Below, one piece after another: positions 8,007-17,442 of a stretch of DNA of 64,000 nucleotides (position 1 is its first letter; each line of letters opens with the position of its first letter). The stretch is from Gammaproteobacteria bacterium (GTDB lineage: Bacteria > Pseudomonadota > Gammaproteobacteria > Burkholderiales > Sulfuricellaceae). Made by a program: the position numbers and the translations under genes. The stretch covers positions 23,737 to 87,736 of the forward strand of contig JAHJGO010000012.1 in the NCBI GenBank assembly GCA_018824405.1, in the 5' to 3' direction. The notes below the pieces were generated by a model. It made no database searches, was not told the origin of the DNA, and worked only from the letters and a program-made list of their open reading frames with translations.

Positions 8007-9797
8007 TTGGAAAACTGCCCTTCCTGCAAGCTTTGGCTCTTCCGCGTCTTTCCCTTCCTGCGCTGGTGGCCGATGGTCGACCGCGACTCCACAAAAGCAG
8101 ACCTGATTTCCGGCATCACCGGGGCGATGATCGTATTGCCGCAAGGCGTTGCCTTCGCCACCATCGCCGGCATGCCGCCCGAATACGGCCTTTACGCCGC
8201 CATGGTGCCGGCCATCATCGCCGCCCTGTTCGGCTCGAGCTGGCACCTGGTCTCCGGACCCACCACCGCGATTTCAATTGCAGTCTTTGCTGCCGTTAAT
8301 AATTTCGCCGAGCCCGGATCACCCCAGTTTGTCAGCATGGTATTGACGCTGACCTTTCTTACCGGCCTGTTTCAGCTCATTCTGGGTCTGGCGCGCATGG
8401 GCGTGCTGGTCAACTTCATTTCCCACACCGTGGTGATCGGCTTTACCGCCGGCGCGGCATTGCTCATCGCCGCGAGTCAGGTGAAAAGTTTTTTTGGCAT
8501 AGCAATTGAGCGTGGAGCACATTTCCACGTCGTAATCGAACAACTGATTCTACAGATCGGCAACATCAATCCCTATGTCGCAACAGTGGGCACAGTCACC
8601 CTGGTGGTGGGCATATTGTCGAAACGTTTCATTCCCAAACTACCCTACATGATCGTGGCCATGGTGGTTGGCAGCATTCTGGCCTATCTGATGAATCTGG
8701 AATTCGGCGCCGCGGTCACCAAGATCAAGACCGTTGGTGCCCTCCCGTCCCACTTGCCGCCGCTTTCCATGCCTGATTTTTCCTATTCCACCATTCACAA
8801 GGTTCTGTTCCCCGCCCTGGTGGTTACCATGCTGGCCCTCACGGAAGCAGTATCCATTGGGCGCTCCATCGCGATCAAATCGGAGCAGCGCATTGACGGT
8901 AACCAGGAATTCATCGGACAGGGTTTATCCAATCTGATTGGCAGCTTCTTCTCGGGCTACGCTTCCGCCGGCTCCTTTAACCGCAGCGGCGTGAACTACT
9001 CTTCCGGTGCGAGAACGCCACTGGCCACGGTATTCGCCTCGGTTTTCCTGCTCCTGATTCTGCTGCTGGTAGCCCCACTCGCATCCTACCTGCCTACCGC
9101 CGCAATGGCCGGCATCCTGTTCCTGGTTGCGTGGGGACTGATCGACTTTCATCACATCGTTTCCATTGGCAAAACCAGCAAAGCCGAAACCGTGGTGTTG
9201 TGGGTGACCCTGCTCGGCACTCTGGTTGACCTGGAGAAGGGAATTTTCTTTGGCATCCTGCTTTCCCTCACCCTCTATCTCTATCGCGTTTCCAGGCCAG
9301 CCATTGCCCCGGAAGTTCCAGCCAAAGAGGAAGGCGCATACCATCTCATGGATGCCCATGGCCATCACGAATGCCCGCAATTCCGCATCGTGCGCATCAA
9401 CGGTTCGATTTTCTTCGGCGCCGTCGATCACGTGCAGAGCAGCCTGATCCAGATCGATGAAGCCAATCCGGATCAGAAAACTGTGATGATCGTTGCCAGC
9501 GGCATCAATTTCATTGACGTGGCAGGTGCGGAAATGCTGGCCCAGGAGGCACGTCGCCGACGCAAGCTTGGCGGCGGTCTGTATTTCTACCGCTGCAAGG
9601 ATTCCATCCGCAAATTCCTGCGAAAATCCGACAAGCTTGACGATATCGGCGAAGGCGGCTTCTTCCCCGCCATGTCGAACTGGATTCATCCAATTTACGA
9701 CACGCTTAACCCTGAAATCTGCCGCAACTGCAAATACCGCATCTTCAGCACATGCCATGAGCGTCTGCCAGGTGGAGAACCGAGAACCGAACCATGA
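8007..9797 (+). CDS. SulP-family anion (probable bicarbonate) transporter with STAS domain
   Basis: 596-aa SulP transporter. The membrane part (about 25-440) includes the SulP signature region VLPQGVAFATIAGMPPEYGLYAA. A C-terminal STAS domain follows (about 455-565, with FRIVRINGSIFFGAVDHV and INFIDVAGAEML). The last 20 residues contain a Cys-rich CRNCKYRIFSTC tail. The start is TTG 8007. A later ATG would remove the first 22 residues with a CPSC motif, so the N-terminus is uncertain. SulP proteins carry sulfate, bicarbonate or other anions. The 4-base overlap with a carbonic anhydrase favours bicarbonate, as for BicA-type SulPs, but sulfate cannot be excluded. Confidence 0.88.
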   Translation: MENCPSCKLWLFRVFPFLRWWPMVDRDSTKADLISGITGAMIVLPQGVAFATIAGMPPEYGLYAAMVPAIIAALFGSSWHLVSGPTTAISIAVFAAVNNFAEPGSPQFVSMVLTLTFLTGLFQLILGLARMGVLVNFISHTVVIGFTAGAALLIAASQVKSFFGIAIERGAHFHVVIEQLILQIGNINPYVATVGTVTLVVGILSKRFIPKLPYMIVAMVVGSILAYLMNLEFGAAVTKIKTVGALPSHLPPLSMPDFSYSTIHKVLFPALVVTMLALTEAVSIGRSIAIKSEQRIDGNQEFIGQGLSNLIGSFFSGYASAGSFNRSGVNYSSGARTPLATVFASVFLLLILLLVAPLASYLPTAAMAGILFLVAWGLIDFHHIVSIGKTSKAETVVLWVTLLGTLVDLEKGIFFGILLSLTLYLYRVSRPAIAPEVPAKEEGAYHLMDAHGHHECPQFRIVRINGSIFFGAVDHVQSSLIQIDEANPDQKTVMIVASGINFIDVAGAEMLAQEARRRRKLGGGLYFYRCKDSIRKFLRKSDKLDDIGEGGFFPAMSNWIHPIYDTLNPEICRNCKYRIFSTCHERLPGGEPRTEP

Positions 9798-10354
9798 TCC
9801 GAAAAAACCCCAGCGGCGATTTGCCGCTCATCCACGAATCCGCTTATGTGGACAACACTGCCATACTCTGCGGCAAAATCATCGTGGAAGAAAACGTCTT
9901 TATCGGACCCTACGCAGTGATCCGGGCCGATGAAGTCAACGAAAATGGTGAGATGGACCCTATTATCATCGGCGCCAACTCCAATATCCAGGATGGCGTG
10001 GTCATCCACTCCAAAGCGGGCGGCCTGGTCAAAATCGGGGCAAACACTTCCATTGCACACCGTTCCATCGTGCATGGCCCGTGCGTCGTAGGTGAGAATG
10101 TATTTATCGGCTTCAACTCGGTACTATTTGACTGCGTGGTCGGCAATGGCTCGGTGGTGCGGCATAACTCGGTTGTGGAGCACTGCGAAGTCCCGGAAAG
10201 TTTCCATATCCCCTCCACCACCAATGTTCATTCCAATCAGGAGCTGAGCAACATCACCCAGGTTTCGGCACAGGCCAGCGATTTTTCCGAATCCGTGCTG
10301 AAAGCCAATCTCGAACTGGTAAAAGGGTACAAAAAATTGCAAAACGAGTTCTGA
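9794..10354 (+). CDS. Gamma-class carbonic anhydrase (Cam/CamH-like)
   Basis: 186-aa left-handed beta-helix protein with hexapeptide repeats. The key residues of archaeal Cam are present with matching local spacing: R44 and D46 (IRAD), Q66 and D67 (NIQDGVVIH), and zinc ligands H72, H89 and H94 (IAHRSIVHG). The gap between the first and second ligand is short, as in CamH. It would interconvert CO2 and bicarbonate as a trimer. The start ATG overlaps the SulP stop by 4 bases, a direct sign that the two act together: the transporter brings in bicarbonate or the enzyme supplies it. No signal peptide is seen, so it is cytoplasmic. Confidence 0.87.
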   Translation: MIRKNPSGDLPLIHESAYVDNTAILCGKIIVEENVFIGPYAVIRADEVNENGEMDPIIIGANSNIQDGVVIHSKAGGLVKIGANTSIAHRSIVHGPCVVGENVFIGFNSVLFDCVVGNGSVVRHNSVVEHCEVPESFHIPSTTNVHSNQELSNITQVSAQASDFSESVLKANLELVKGYKKLQNEF

Positions 10355-10407
10355 TTTAACAGTTAGGCTTGCAGCGGATTTAACCTGGATTTAACGCTAA
10401 ATTAACC
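10353..10407 (+). promoter_or_regulatory. GATTTAAC direct repeats before the second SulP/Dab operon
   Basis: Three exact copies of GATTTAAC start at 10353, 10377 and 10388. A fourth relative, AAATTAACC, sits at 10399-10407. The last two perfect copies are 11 bases apart, one helical turn. A TATAAG-like -10 lies shortly downstream near 10421. The layout suggests an activator or repressor site in front of the carbon-uptake genes. The regulator (for example a CbbR-like protein) is not identified. Confidence 0.4.
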
Positions 10408-10525
10408 ATGCATATATCTTTATAAGGCGTTTCTATCCAATAAACCCATGCTCCCTGTTATTATTACCGGCTTTATCTGTTTGCCAGAATCAGTTAAATA
10501 AACCGTCATTTCCGGGGTAAGCACC

Positions 10526-12640
10526 ATGAATCAAATCGCTCGTTTTCTGCCTTTCCTGAGCTGGTTTCCATCCAGCAGGGAAAATATCAAAGCAGACCTG
10601 ATCGCGGGCCTCACCGTTGCACTGGTGCTTATCCCACAATCCATGGCTTATGCTCAGCTGGCCGGCTTGCCTGCCTACTACGGCCTGTACGCCGCGTTCC
10701 TGCCAGTCATGGTCGCCGCCATGTGGGGCTCCTCGGCCCAGCTTGCCACCGGTCCAGTGGCTGTGGTTTCGCTGCTGACCGCTTCGGCGCTGGCGCCTCT
10801 TGCCGCTGTCGGATCGGAGCAATTCGTTGCCCTGGCCATCCTGCTTGCCCTCCTGGTCGGCTGTATTCAGCTTCTGCTCGGACTGTTCAAGCTCGGCGTG
10901 ATCGTCAACTTTCTCTCCCATCCTGTCATCGTCGGCTTTACCAATGCTGCTGCCATCATTATCGGCCTGTCCCAGCTCAACAAGATTTTCGGCGTATCGA
11001 TGGGGCGCAGCGAACATTTCATCAACGACATCTGGGGCGTTGTGCTACAGATCGGCGACACTCACATCCCCACACTGATTATGGGCGTCTCGGCCTTCGC
11101 CATCATGTGGGGCCTGAAGAAATATCTGCCCAAGCTGCCGGGCGTGCTGATCGCCGTGGCCATTACCACCGTGGTGAGCTTTGCCATCAGCTTCGAGCAG
11201 AACGCCAAGGTCAAAATTGACCAGTTGATGGACCCCGATGTACTCGACGTGGTCGAACGCGTTTCACAGACCGACGATCGGATCGTCAGCCTCAATAACC
11301 AGATCACAACCCGTTCCGCCCGCATCAAAACGCTGGAAAAAGAACCAGGTGACAATGACCGCCTGATCGCCGCCCTGCACTACGAAATCGAACTCTTGCA
11401 GGGAACGCAGGTTGATGTTGAAGACGAAAACCGCAAGGCGCAGCGCACGGCACGAAAATTCGTACTGGAAATGGTCCCCGCCAGCACCACTGATTCTGCC
11501 AGGCTCTATCTGAAAAGCCACGTTCCGGATGGCGCGACAACAGACGGCCACCGCTGGCGCATCAAGAAAATCAAAGACGGCGAGCTCAAGCTTTCAGGCG
11601 GAGGCGAAGTGGTTGGCGGCATTCCCTCGGGCCTGCCCGAAATGGCAGTACCGAAACTGAACTGGGAGAACGTGATGACCCTGCTCAGTAGCGCCCTGGT
11701 GATCTCGCTGGTCGGCTTTATGGAAGCCATTTCCATCGCCAAGGCCATCGCTGCCAAGACCAAGCAGCGCCTCGACCCAAGCAAGGAACTGGTTGGCCAG
11801 GGCATTGCCAACATCGTCGGGAGTATGAGCCAGGCTTTCCCGACCTCAGGCTCGTTCTCGCGCTCGGCGGTCAACATGAACGCCGGCGCCAAGACCGGCA
11901 TGTCCTCGGTTTTCACTGGCCTGATCGTACTGGTTACCTTGCTGTTCCTTACGCCGCTGCTGTACCACCTGCCGCAGGCCGTGCTGGCCGCAGTAATCAT
12001 GATGGCAGTGATCGGCCTGGTTAATTTCAAGGCCATCAAGCACGCCTGGCATGCGCACAAGCATGATGGCGCTGCCGCCATTGTCACTTTCGTGGCCACT
12101 TTGGCCTTTGCGCCCCATCTCGACAACGGCATCATGGTCGGTGCCGGACTCGCCATCATTCTTTACCTCTATCGCACCATGTCGCCGCGCGTTGCCATTC
12201 TTGGCCGCTACGAGGATGGCACCCTGCGCGACATCAGCGTGCACAAGGACCTGCCGACCGACGAAAACATCATCGTGTTGCGCTTCGACGGCTCACTGTA
12301 TTTCGCCAACGTGCCGTTCTTCGAGGATGCCATTCTGGAAGCCGCCGCCAACAAGCCGAATGCGAAATACCTCGTAGTGGTGGGCGATGGCATCAACGAA
12401 CTTGACGCCTCCGGCGAGGAAGTCATTCACCACCTGGTGGAGCGCCTTCACAGTATCGGCATGATCATGGTATTCACTGGCCTGAAGAAACAGGTGCTCG
12501 ACGTCATGCGCCACACCGGCCTGTTCGAACTGATCACCCAGAACAACATCTTTGCTACCGAAGCACAGGCCTTTGAAGCCATTTACAACTGCCTGGGTAC
12601 GAATGAAGGTGCGTTCTGCCAACTCCGCCGTCAGACATGA
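10526..12640 (+). CDS. SulP-family anion transporter with large charged insertion
   Basis: 704-aa SulP protein. The first half (about 20-225) shows VLIPQSMAYAQLAGLPAYYG. A second membrane part begins at about 378, and a STAS domain lies at about 565-690 (IIVLRFDGSLYFANVPFFED). Between them, residues about 226-362 form a hydrophilic segment of roughly 135 residues, with a coiled-coil-like stretch of heptad character and many charges. Ordinary SulPs pass directly at this point into the VVGGIPSGLP motif, which here follows the insertion. The gene precedes the Dab block by 44 bases. Bicarbonate is the likely substrate from context, with sulfate the alternative. Confidence 0.88.
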   Translation: MNQIARFLPFLSWFPSSRENIKADLIAGLTVALVLIPQSMAYAQLAGLPAYYGLYAAFLPVMVAAMWGSSAQLATGPVAVVSLLTASALAPLAAVGSEQFVALAILLALLVGCIQLLLGLFKLGVIVNFLSHPVIVGFTNAAAIIIGLSQLNKIFGVSMGRSEHFINDIWGVVLQIGDTHIPTLIMGVSAFAIMWGLKKYLPKLPGVLIAVAITTVVSFAISFEQNAKVKIDQLMDPDVLDVVERVSQTDDRIVSLNNQITTRSARIKTLEKEPGDNDRLIAALHYEIELLQGTQVDVEDENRKAQRTARKFVLEMVPASTTDSARLYLKSHVPDGATTDGHRWRIKKIKDGELKLSGGGEVVGGIPSGLPEMAVPKLNWENVMTLLSSALVISLVGFMEAISIAKAIAAKTKQRLDPSKELVGQGIANIVGSMSQAFPTSGSFSRSAVNMNAGAKTGMSSVFTGLIVLVTLLFLTPLLYHLPQAVLAAVIMMAVIGLVNFKAIKHAWHAHKHDGAAAIVTFVATLAFAPHLDNGIMVGAGLAIILYLYRTMSPRVAILGRYEDGTLRDISVHKDLPTDENIIVLRFDGSLYFANVPFFEDAILEAAANKPNAKYLVVVGDGINELDASGEEVIHHLVERLHSIGMIMVFTGLKKQVLDVMRHTGLFELITQNNIFATEAQAFEAIYNCLGTNEGAFCQLRRQT

Positions 12641-12683
12641 TTTTCTTGCGGCCCATCTGAGCAAAGTTAAGCTTTAACCCCGC

Positions 12684-14135
12684 ATGTTAAGAGCGCTTTT
12701 CCTCCTCCCCATTGTGGGCGCGGTCATTATTGCCCTGCTACCGGGGAGCAATCCGCGCCTGATCCGTTTCGCCGCCTTGCTTGCGTCGGGTGCAGCCATG
12801 GGCTTGGCGTGGGGATTGCTGGGCGTGTTCGACCCTGCCCTAGCTGGCGTCCAGCTGTTCGAAACCCATGTCTGGAACCCGCGCCTGGGCAGTGCATTCT
12901 CACTGGGCGTGGATGGTTTTTCCTTCCCCATGGTGCTGCTGGGAACCCTGCTCACCGTAGTCACAATTCTTGCCTCCAATTGCATCACCAAGCGTGTCAA
13001 GGGCTATTACGCACTGATCCTGCTGCTGGAATCTGGCATGCTGGGCGTGTTCATGGCACGCGACTGGTCTCTGTTCTACGTTTTCTGGGAACTGACCCTG
13101 ATTCCGCTATTCTTCCTCATCGACCGCTGGGGTAGCGAAAACAAGCACCGGGCCGCACTCAATTTTGTGCTCTATACCATGGGCGGCTCGGTGTTCATGC
13201 TGGTCGCCCTGCTGCTGTTGTACGATGCCAATCCCGGCCACAGCTTCGATGTCGCCTCCATCGCCCAGGGAGCCCGGAGCCTGTCACAGGAAGCGCAAAT
13301 TTTAATTTTCCTCGGTCTGCTGATCGGTTTCGGCGTCAAGGTTCCCATTTTTCCGCTTCACGGCTGGCTTCCCCTGGCCTATGTGGAAGCACCCAGCCCG
13401 ATACCCATCCTGCTTTCCGGCATTCTCGCCAAGATGGGCAGCTACGGCCTGATCCGCGCCGCCGAAATGCTGCCCCTGGCGGTACAGGCGCTGCAAGGCT
13501 GGCTTGCCGCACTGGGCATGATCAGCATGATTTACGGCGGCGTGCTGGCATGGCACCAGCGCGACCTGAAAAAGATGGTGGCTTATTCCTCCATGTCGCA
13601 CATGGGTGTGGTATTGCTGGGCATTGCCACGCTGAATGAGGCCGGGCTCACCGGAGCAGTAATGCAGATGGTGGCGCACGGCCTGGTGGCCGGTTCACTG
13701 TTCCTGCTGATCGGACTCCTGTATGAACGCACGAATACCCGCGACATCGCGGAATTCAGCTCACTGGTACAGGTCATGCCGCGCTTCGCTTTTTTTACCG
13801 TACTGGCACTGGTTGCAGCAGTAGGTTTCCCCGGTACGGCAGGCTTCATTGCGGAGGTTCACGTTCTGATCGGCGGCTTTGCGCGCTGGAGCGGCTGGGT
13901 CATCATTCTGTCCATGAGCGTGCTGATCAGCGCCGCATACGCTTTCAGGACCGTAGGACGCCTGTTCACCGGACCGGTACGCGAGGAAATGCGCCTGATT
14001 CCCGACCTCGGCCGTGCCGAATTTGCTGCAGTGAGTGTGCTGGCCAGCGGCATTCTGCTGGTGGGAATATTTCCTACCACCGTACTGGGACTGATTTCAG
14101 CTTCGGTCAGACAATTGAGCAAGGTGTTTGGCTGA
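12684..14135 (+). CDS. NuoM-like proton-conducting membrane subunit of the Dab locus (I)
   Basis: 483-aa antiporter-like protein of the Proton_antipo_M family with about 14 helices. The two charged residues essential for proton paths in complex I are kept: Glu in FYVFWELTLIPLFFLI, and Lys in the helix after IFPLHGWLPLAYVEAPSP (GILAKMGSYGLIR). No NADH-module genes are nearby, so it is unlikely to belong to complex I. It directly precedes dabA (1-base gap between stop and start). In known Dab systems DabA is paired with such a proton-translocating partner that energises CO2 hydration or uptake. Confidence 0.85.
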   Translation: MLRALFLLPIVGAVIIALLPGSNPRLIRFAALLASGAAMGLAWGLLGVFDPALAGVQLFETHVWNPRLGSAFSLGVDGFSFPMVLLGTLLTVVTILASNCITKRVKGYYALILLLESGMLGVFMARDWSLFYVFWELTLIPLFFLIDRWGSENKHRAALNFVLYTMGGSVFMLVALLLLYDANPGHSFDVASIAQGARSLSQEAQILIFLGLLIGFGVKVPIFPLHGWLPLAYVEAPSPIPILLSGILAKMGSYGLIRAAEMLPLAVQALQGWLAALGMISMIYGGVLAWHQRDLKKMVAYSSMSHMGVVLLGIATLNEAGLTGAVMQMVAHGLVAGSLFLLIGLLYERTNTRDIAEFSSLVQVMPRFAFFTVLALVAAVGFPGTAGFIAEVHVLIGGFARWSGWVIILSMSVLISAAYAFRTVGRLFTGPVREEMRLIPDLGRAEFAAVSVLASGILLVGIFPTTVLGLISASVRQLSKVFG

Positions 14136-14136
14136 C

Positions 14137-17100
14137 ATGAACACAGACAATCACAGCAAGGACATTCGCAGCCGCCTGCACGACCTGATTCATCATTTCG
14201 AACATGTCCTGCCGTCTCAGGGGCCAATCAAGGACTTCGTCCACCACAATACGCTCCATGGTTTCCAGCATTTACCCTTCGCACAAGCGCTTGCTACCGC
14301 ACGCAAACTGACCGGTGCTCACGGCTATCTGCCGGAAGAGCGCTACCGTAGCTGGTTCGCCGAAGGGCGCATCAATCATGATGACCTGACAGCAGCACTG
14401 GACAGCATGGCGCAGATCGACGCAGCCGCTGTCGTAGTTGAAACGGCGCATGGCCCCCTGCACCGCAGGGACATACTCCTACCCGAACTGCTGCATTCTT
14501 TCAAACGCCTGTCGCGTAGCCAGCTCAAATGGCAAGTAGAGGAACTGCATGCCCTGGAATCTTTCCAGGCCACAGTCGAACAAAGTGCCCGAGCCCGCCT
14601 TCTTGCTACGGCCGGCACAAATGACGAAAAAATCGCCCTGGCTGAATTATGGTCTGCCTGCCTGGAAACCCTGGGGCTGGAACATGAGCTGCGCCATCCG
14701 GAAGAGTTGCTCAACCCCTCCCCTGACCATGTTGAAGCTCTGGCATCTCGAATTGCAGCCGAAACCGGACAGGCCGATGAAGGCACTCTGGCCGCCCGAC
14801 TGATCCGCAAGGATGCCGCACATCTGCTCGACACCCTGCTGGAGAAGGTCGGCAGTGAATGGACGCTGCGCGGTCTGCTCATATCACTCACCGGAGAGGA
14901 TCTGCTGGATGAAGTGAGGCCGCTGCTGATTCGCCATCTGGCTGCCCATCTCGATCAGGGCATGGCTGCCTGGCACAACCCGGGACAGAAGAAAGGCTTT
15001 TACGCCGCCTGGCGTGAAAGCGCAGGAAATGATCTGGCCTGGGTGCTGAACGATCTTTCCGACTGGCGCACGTTTGCCGAACGCCTGCCCGACGACCCGC
15101 TCGACACCATCATCCAGGAGTTGCGCCTGTTCGGCTTGCCGGAAGAGCGCTGGGAAGCTTATCTGGAACGGCTCGCACTGGAAATTCCCGGCTGGTCAGG
15201 GATGGCTCTGTGGCGGCATAACCATCCAGGCTACGGCGGCATGACCACCCCGGTGAACATGATGGATTATCTCGCGGTGCGACTGCTGCTTGAGCGCATC
15301 TTCGCCCAGCGCCTGTGCCGCCGCCACTGGCGCGTTGAAGCCACCCTTTCGGCGCTGCGCTGGTATTTCCGTCATCTCCCGGCAGAGCTGGTAGTGCGCC
15401 ACGCACTTTTTGAGGGCCGTTTGCCGGAATACCTCATCAGCTTCGCTGAACAACTCACGCGCGAAGCCCCCAACCGCAAGGAAAACATTCACGACGAAGG
15501 CTGGCAAACCATGGCCCAGCTTTTGTGGAGCTGGCAGCAGACCCCCGCTGCGGACAGGCGCGATGGCGTCAGCGTATCGGGTTCGGCCTGGCCGCTATTT
15601 TGTCTCGCACAACATCTCGGGCTGGCGGGACGCGACATTTCGACGATGGGACGTTCTGGTGCAGATGCATTGCTGCATTGCCTCAACCTGCTGGATAGCG
15701 ACCAGCGTGGCCACATCTGGCTGCTGGCTTACGAACGCCATTACCGCGAGCAGATATTTACTGCACTGAAGGCTAATCATGGCCGTGGGCCATGGATGAC
15801 GCGAGACCCCCTGCCAGAAGCCCAGCTGGTTTTCTGCATGGATGATCGTGAAGAAGGATTGCGCCGTCACCTGGAAGAAATCAATCCACAGCTTGAGACC
15901 CTGGGAGCCGCAGCACATTTCGGCATTTTCATGAACTGGCGCGGGCTTGACGACGAGGAAGCCGGCCCGCTGTGCCCGGTCGTGCCGGTAGTCATCATCC
16001 CCGCCCACGAAGTCAGGGAAACCGAACAACCGGGGCAGGAACTACAGCGCAGCGAGCATGACCGGCGACATTCCCTGCGCATGCGATGGGTAAAACGACT
16101 GCACCAGAATACGCGCCGCGGCCTGATCGTGCCTGCACTGATCTCGGCCGCCGCAGCACCGGCGGCCCTCGCCGTGCTGGGCGGCAAACTGCTTGCCCCG
16201 GCACGCCTGGGACAATGGGCAAAGAAAATCAGCACCGCCTTTGAGCAGACGGTTTCAACCCAGGTGCTCATATCCGCTCCCGCCGACAGCCCTGCCGCAA
16301 CACCGGAAGCACCACGTCTGGGCTTTACCGACAGCGAGCAGGTTGAACGAATTTATGGTTTTTTGCGCAACATCGGTCTGACTACAGGCTTTGCACCGCT
16401 GGTGGTCATCGCCGGCCACGGCTCCAATAGCCAGAACAACCCGCACCTGGCCGCATACGACTGCGGGGCCTGCTCAGGCCGCCACAGCGGCCCGAATGCC
16501 CGGGTGTTCTCTGCCATTGTAAATCGGAGTGAAATACGTGTCCTGCTTGCCGAACGCGGCATTAGCATCCCCGACACCACGTGGTTTGTTGCGGCAGAGC
16601 ATAACACCTGCGACGACACTGTCATCTGGTATGACGAAGACCGTATTCCAGAAGCGTTGCAACCCGCTTTCAGCCAGCTCAAGCAGGAGGTTGCACAAGC
16701 CTCGCGCCAGCACGCCCAGGAACGCTGCCGCCGCTTCGCCTCCGCGCCAGACAATCCTGGCATCCAGAAAGCCTGGCGTCATATCCAGAACCGCCGCCAC
16801 GATTTTTCCCAGGCACGCCCAGAACTGGGCCATGCCACCAATGCCTGCGCCTTTTTCGGGCGCCGCTCCATGAGTCGCGGGGCCTTTTTCGACCGGCGTG
16901 CATTCCTGATTTCATACGACACAACCATCGATCCGGAAGGCCTGATCCTGGAGCGCCATCTCCTGATCAACGGCCCGGTGGGCGCCGGCATCGCGCTGGA
17001 GTATTACTTCTCCATGGTGGATAACGACTACTATGGCTGCAGCACCAAGATCATGCACAATGTTTCCGGCCTGCTTGGCGTCATGGAGGGCGCGTCATCC

Positions 17101-17442
17101 GACCTGCGCACCGGGCTGCCACGCCAGATGATCGAAATCCATGAACCCATGCGCCTTCTGGTAGTGGTGGAAGCCAAAACCGAGCTGGTCACAGCCATTT
17201 ACCAGCGCCAGCCGGCACTGCAGGAGCTGGTCGGAAAAGAATGGGTAGTCGTTGCCGCAAAGGATCCGGACAGCGAGGACATTCAGCTCTTCGACCCTGT
17301 CCGGGGCTGCTGGCTGCCCTGGCAGGGTGGTGCGGAACCCCTGCCTACGGTTGAGCGTTCACTAGACTGGTTCAGCAACCAGCGTGAGCCATTACCACCA
17401 GCACTATTGCAGCGACCGGTTGCACTGGGGGACGGGGCATGA
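14137..17442 (+). CDS. dabA: DabA, inorganic-carbon accumulation protein (DUF2309)
   Basis: 1101-aa DUF2309 protein. The beta-carbonic-anhydrase-like zinc site is complete: C567, D569 and R571 in FCMDDRE, then H761 in IAGHGSNS and C776 in YDCGAC. The H-to-C spacing of 15 equals that recalled for Halothiobacillus DabA (H524/C539), and the C-x-D-x-R pattern matches its C351/D353/R355. DabA works at the inner membrane with a proton-conducting partner to accumulate bicarbonate. The start is set at ATG 14137. A TTG at 14128 inside the previous gene is less likely, because AAGG at 14121 lies too close to it. The 3' end overlaps the next gene by 4 bases. Confidence 0.95.
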   Translation: MNTDNHSKDIRSRLHDLIHHFEHVLPSQGPIKDFVHHNTLHGFQHLPFAQALATARKLTGAHGYLPEERYRSWFAEGRINHDDLTAALDSMAQIDAAAVVVETAHGPLHRRDILLPELLHSFKRLSRSQLKWQVEELHALESFQATVEQSARARLLATAGTNDEKIALAELWSACLETLGLEHELRHPEELLNPSPDHVEALASRIAAETGQADEGTLAARLIRKDAAHLLDTLLEKVGSEWTLRGLLISLTGEDLLDEVRPLLIRHLAAHLDQGMAAWHNPGQKKGFYAAWRESAGNDLAWVLNDLSDWRTFAERLPDDPLDTIIQELRLFGLPEERWEAYLERLALEIPGWSGMALWRHNHPGYGGMTTPVNMMDYLAVRLLLERIFAQRLCRRHWRVEATLSALRWYFRHLPAELVVRHALFEGRLPEYLISFAEQLTREAPNRKENIHDEGWQTMAQLLWSWQQTPAADRRDGVSVSGSAWPLFCLAQHLGLAGRDISTMGRSGADALLHCLNLLDSDQRGHIWLLAYERHYREQIFTALKANHGRGPWMTRDPLPEAQLVFCMDDREEGLRRHLEEINPQLETLGAAAHFGIFMNWRGLDDEEAGPLCPVVPVVIIPAHEVRETEQPGQELQRSEHDRRHSLRMRWVKRLHQNTRRGLIVPALISAAAAPAALAVLGGKLLAPARLGQWAKKISTAFEQTVSTQVLISAPADSPAATPEAPRLGFTDSEQVERIYGFLRNIGLTTGFAPLVVIAGHGSNSQNNPHLAAYDCGACSGRHSGPNARVFSAIVNRSEIRVLLAERGISIPDTTWFVAAEHNTCDDTVIWYDEDRIPEALQPAFSQLKQEVAQASRQHAQERCRRFASAPDNPGIQKAWRHIQNRRHDFSQARPELGHATNACAFFGRRSMSRGAFFDRRAFLISYDTTIDPEGLILERHLLINGPVGAGIALEYYFSMVDNDYYGCSTKIMHNVSGLLGVMEGASSDLRTGLPRQMIEIHEPMRLLVVVEAKTELVTAIYQRQPALQELVGKEWVVVAAKDPDSEDIQLFDPVRGCWLPWQGGAEPLPTVERSLDWFSNQREPLPPALLQRPVALGDGA

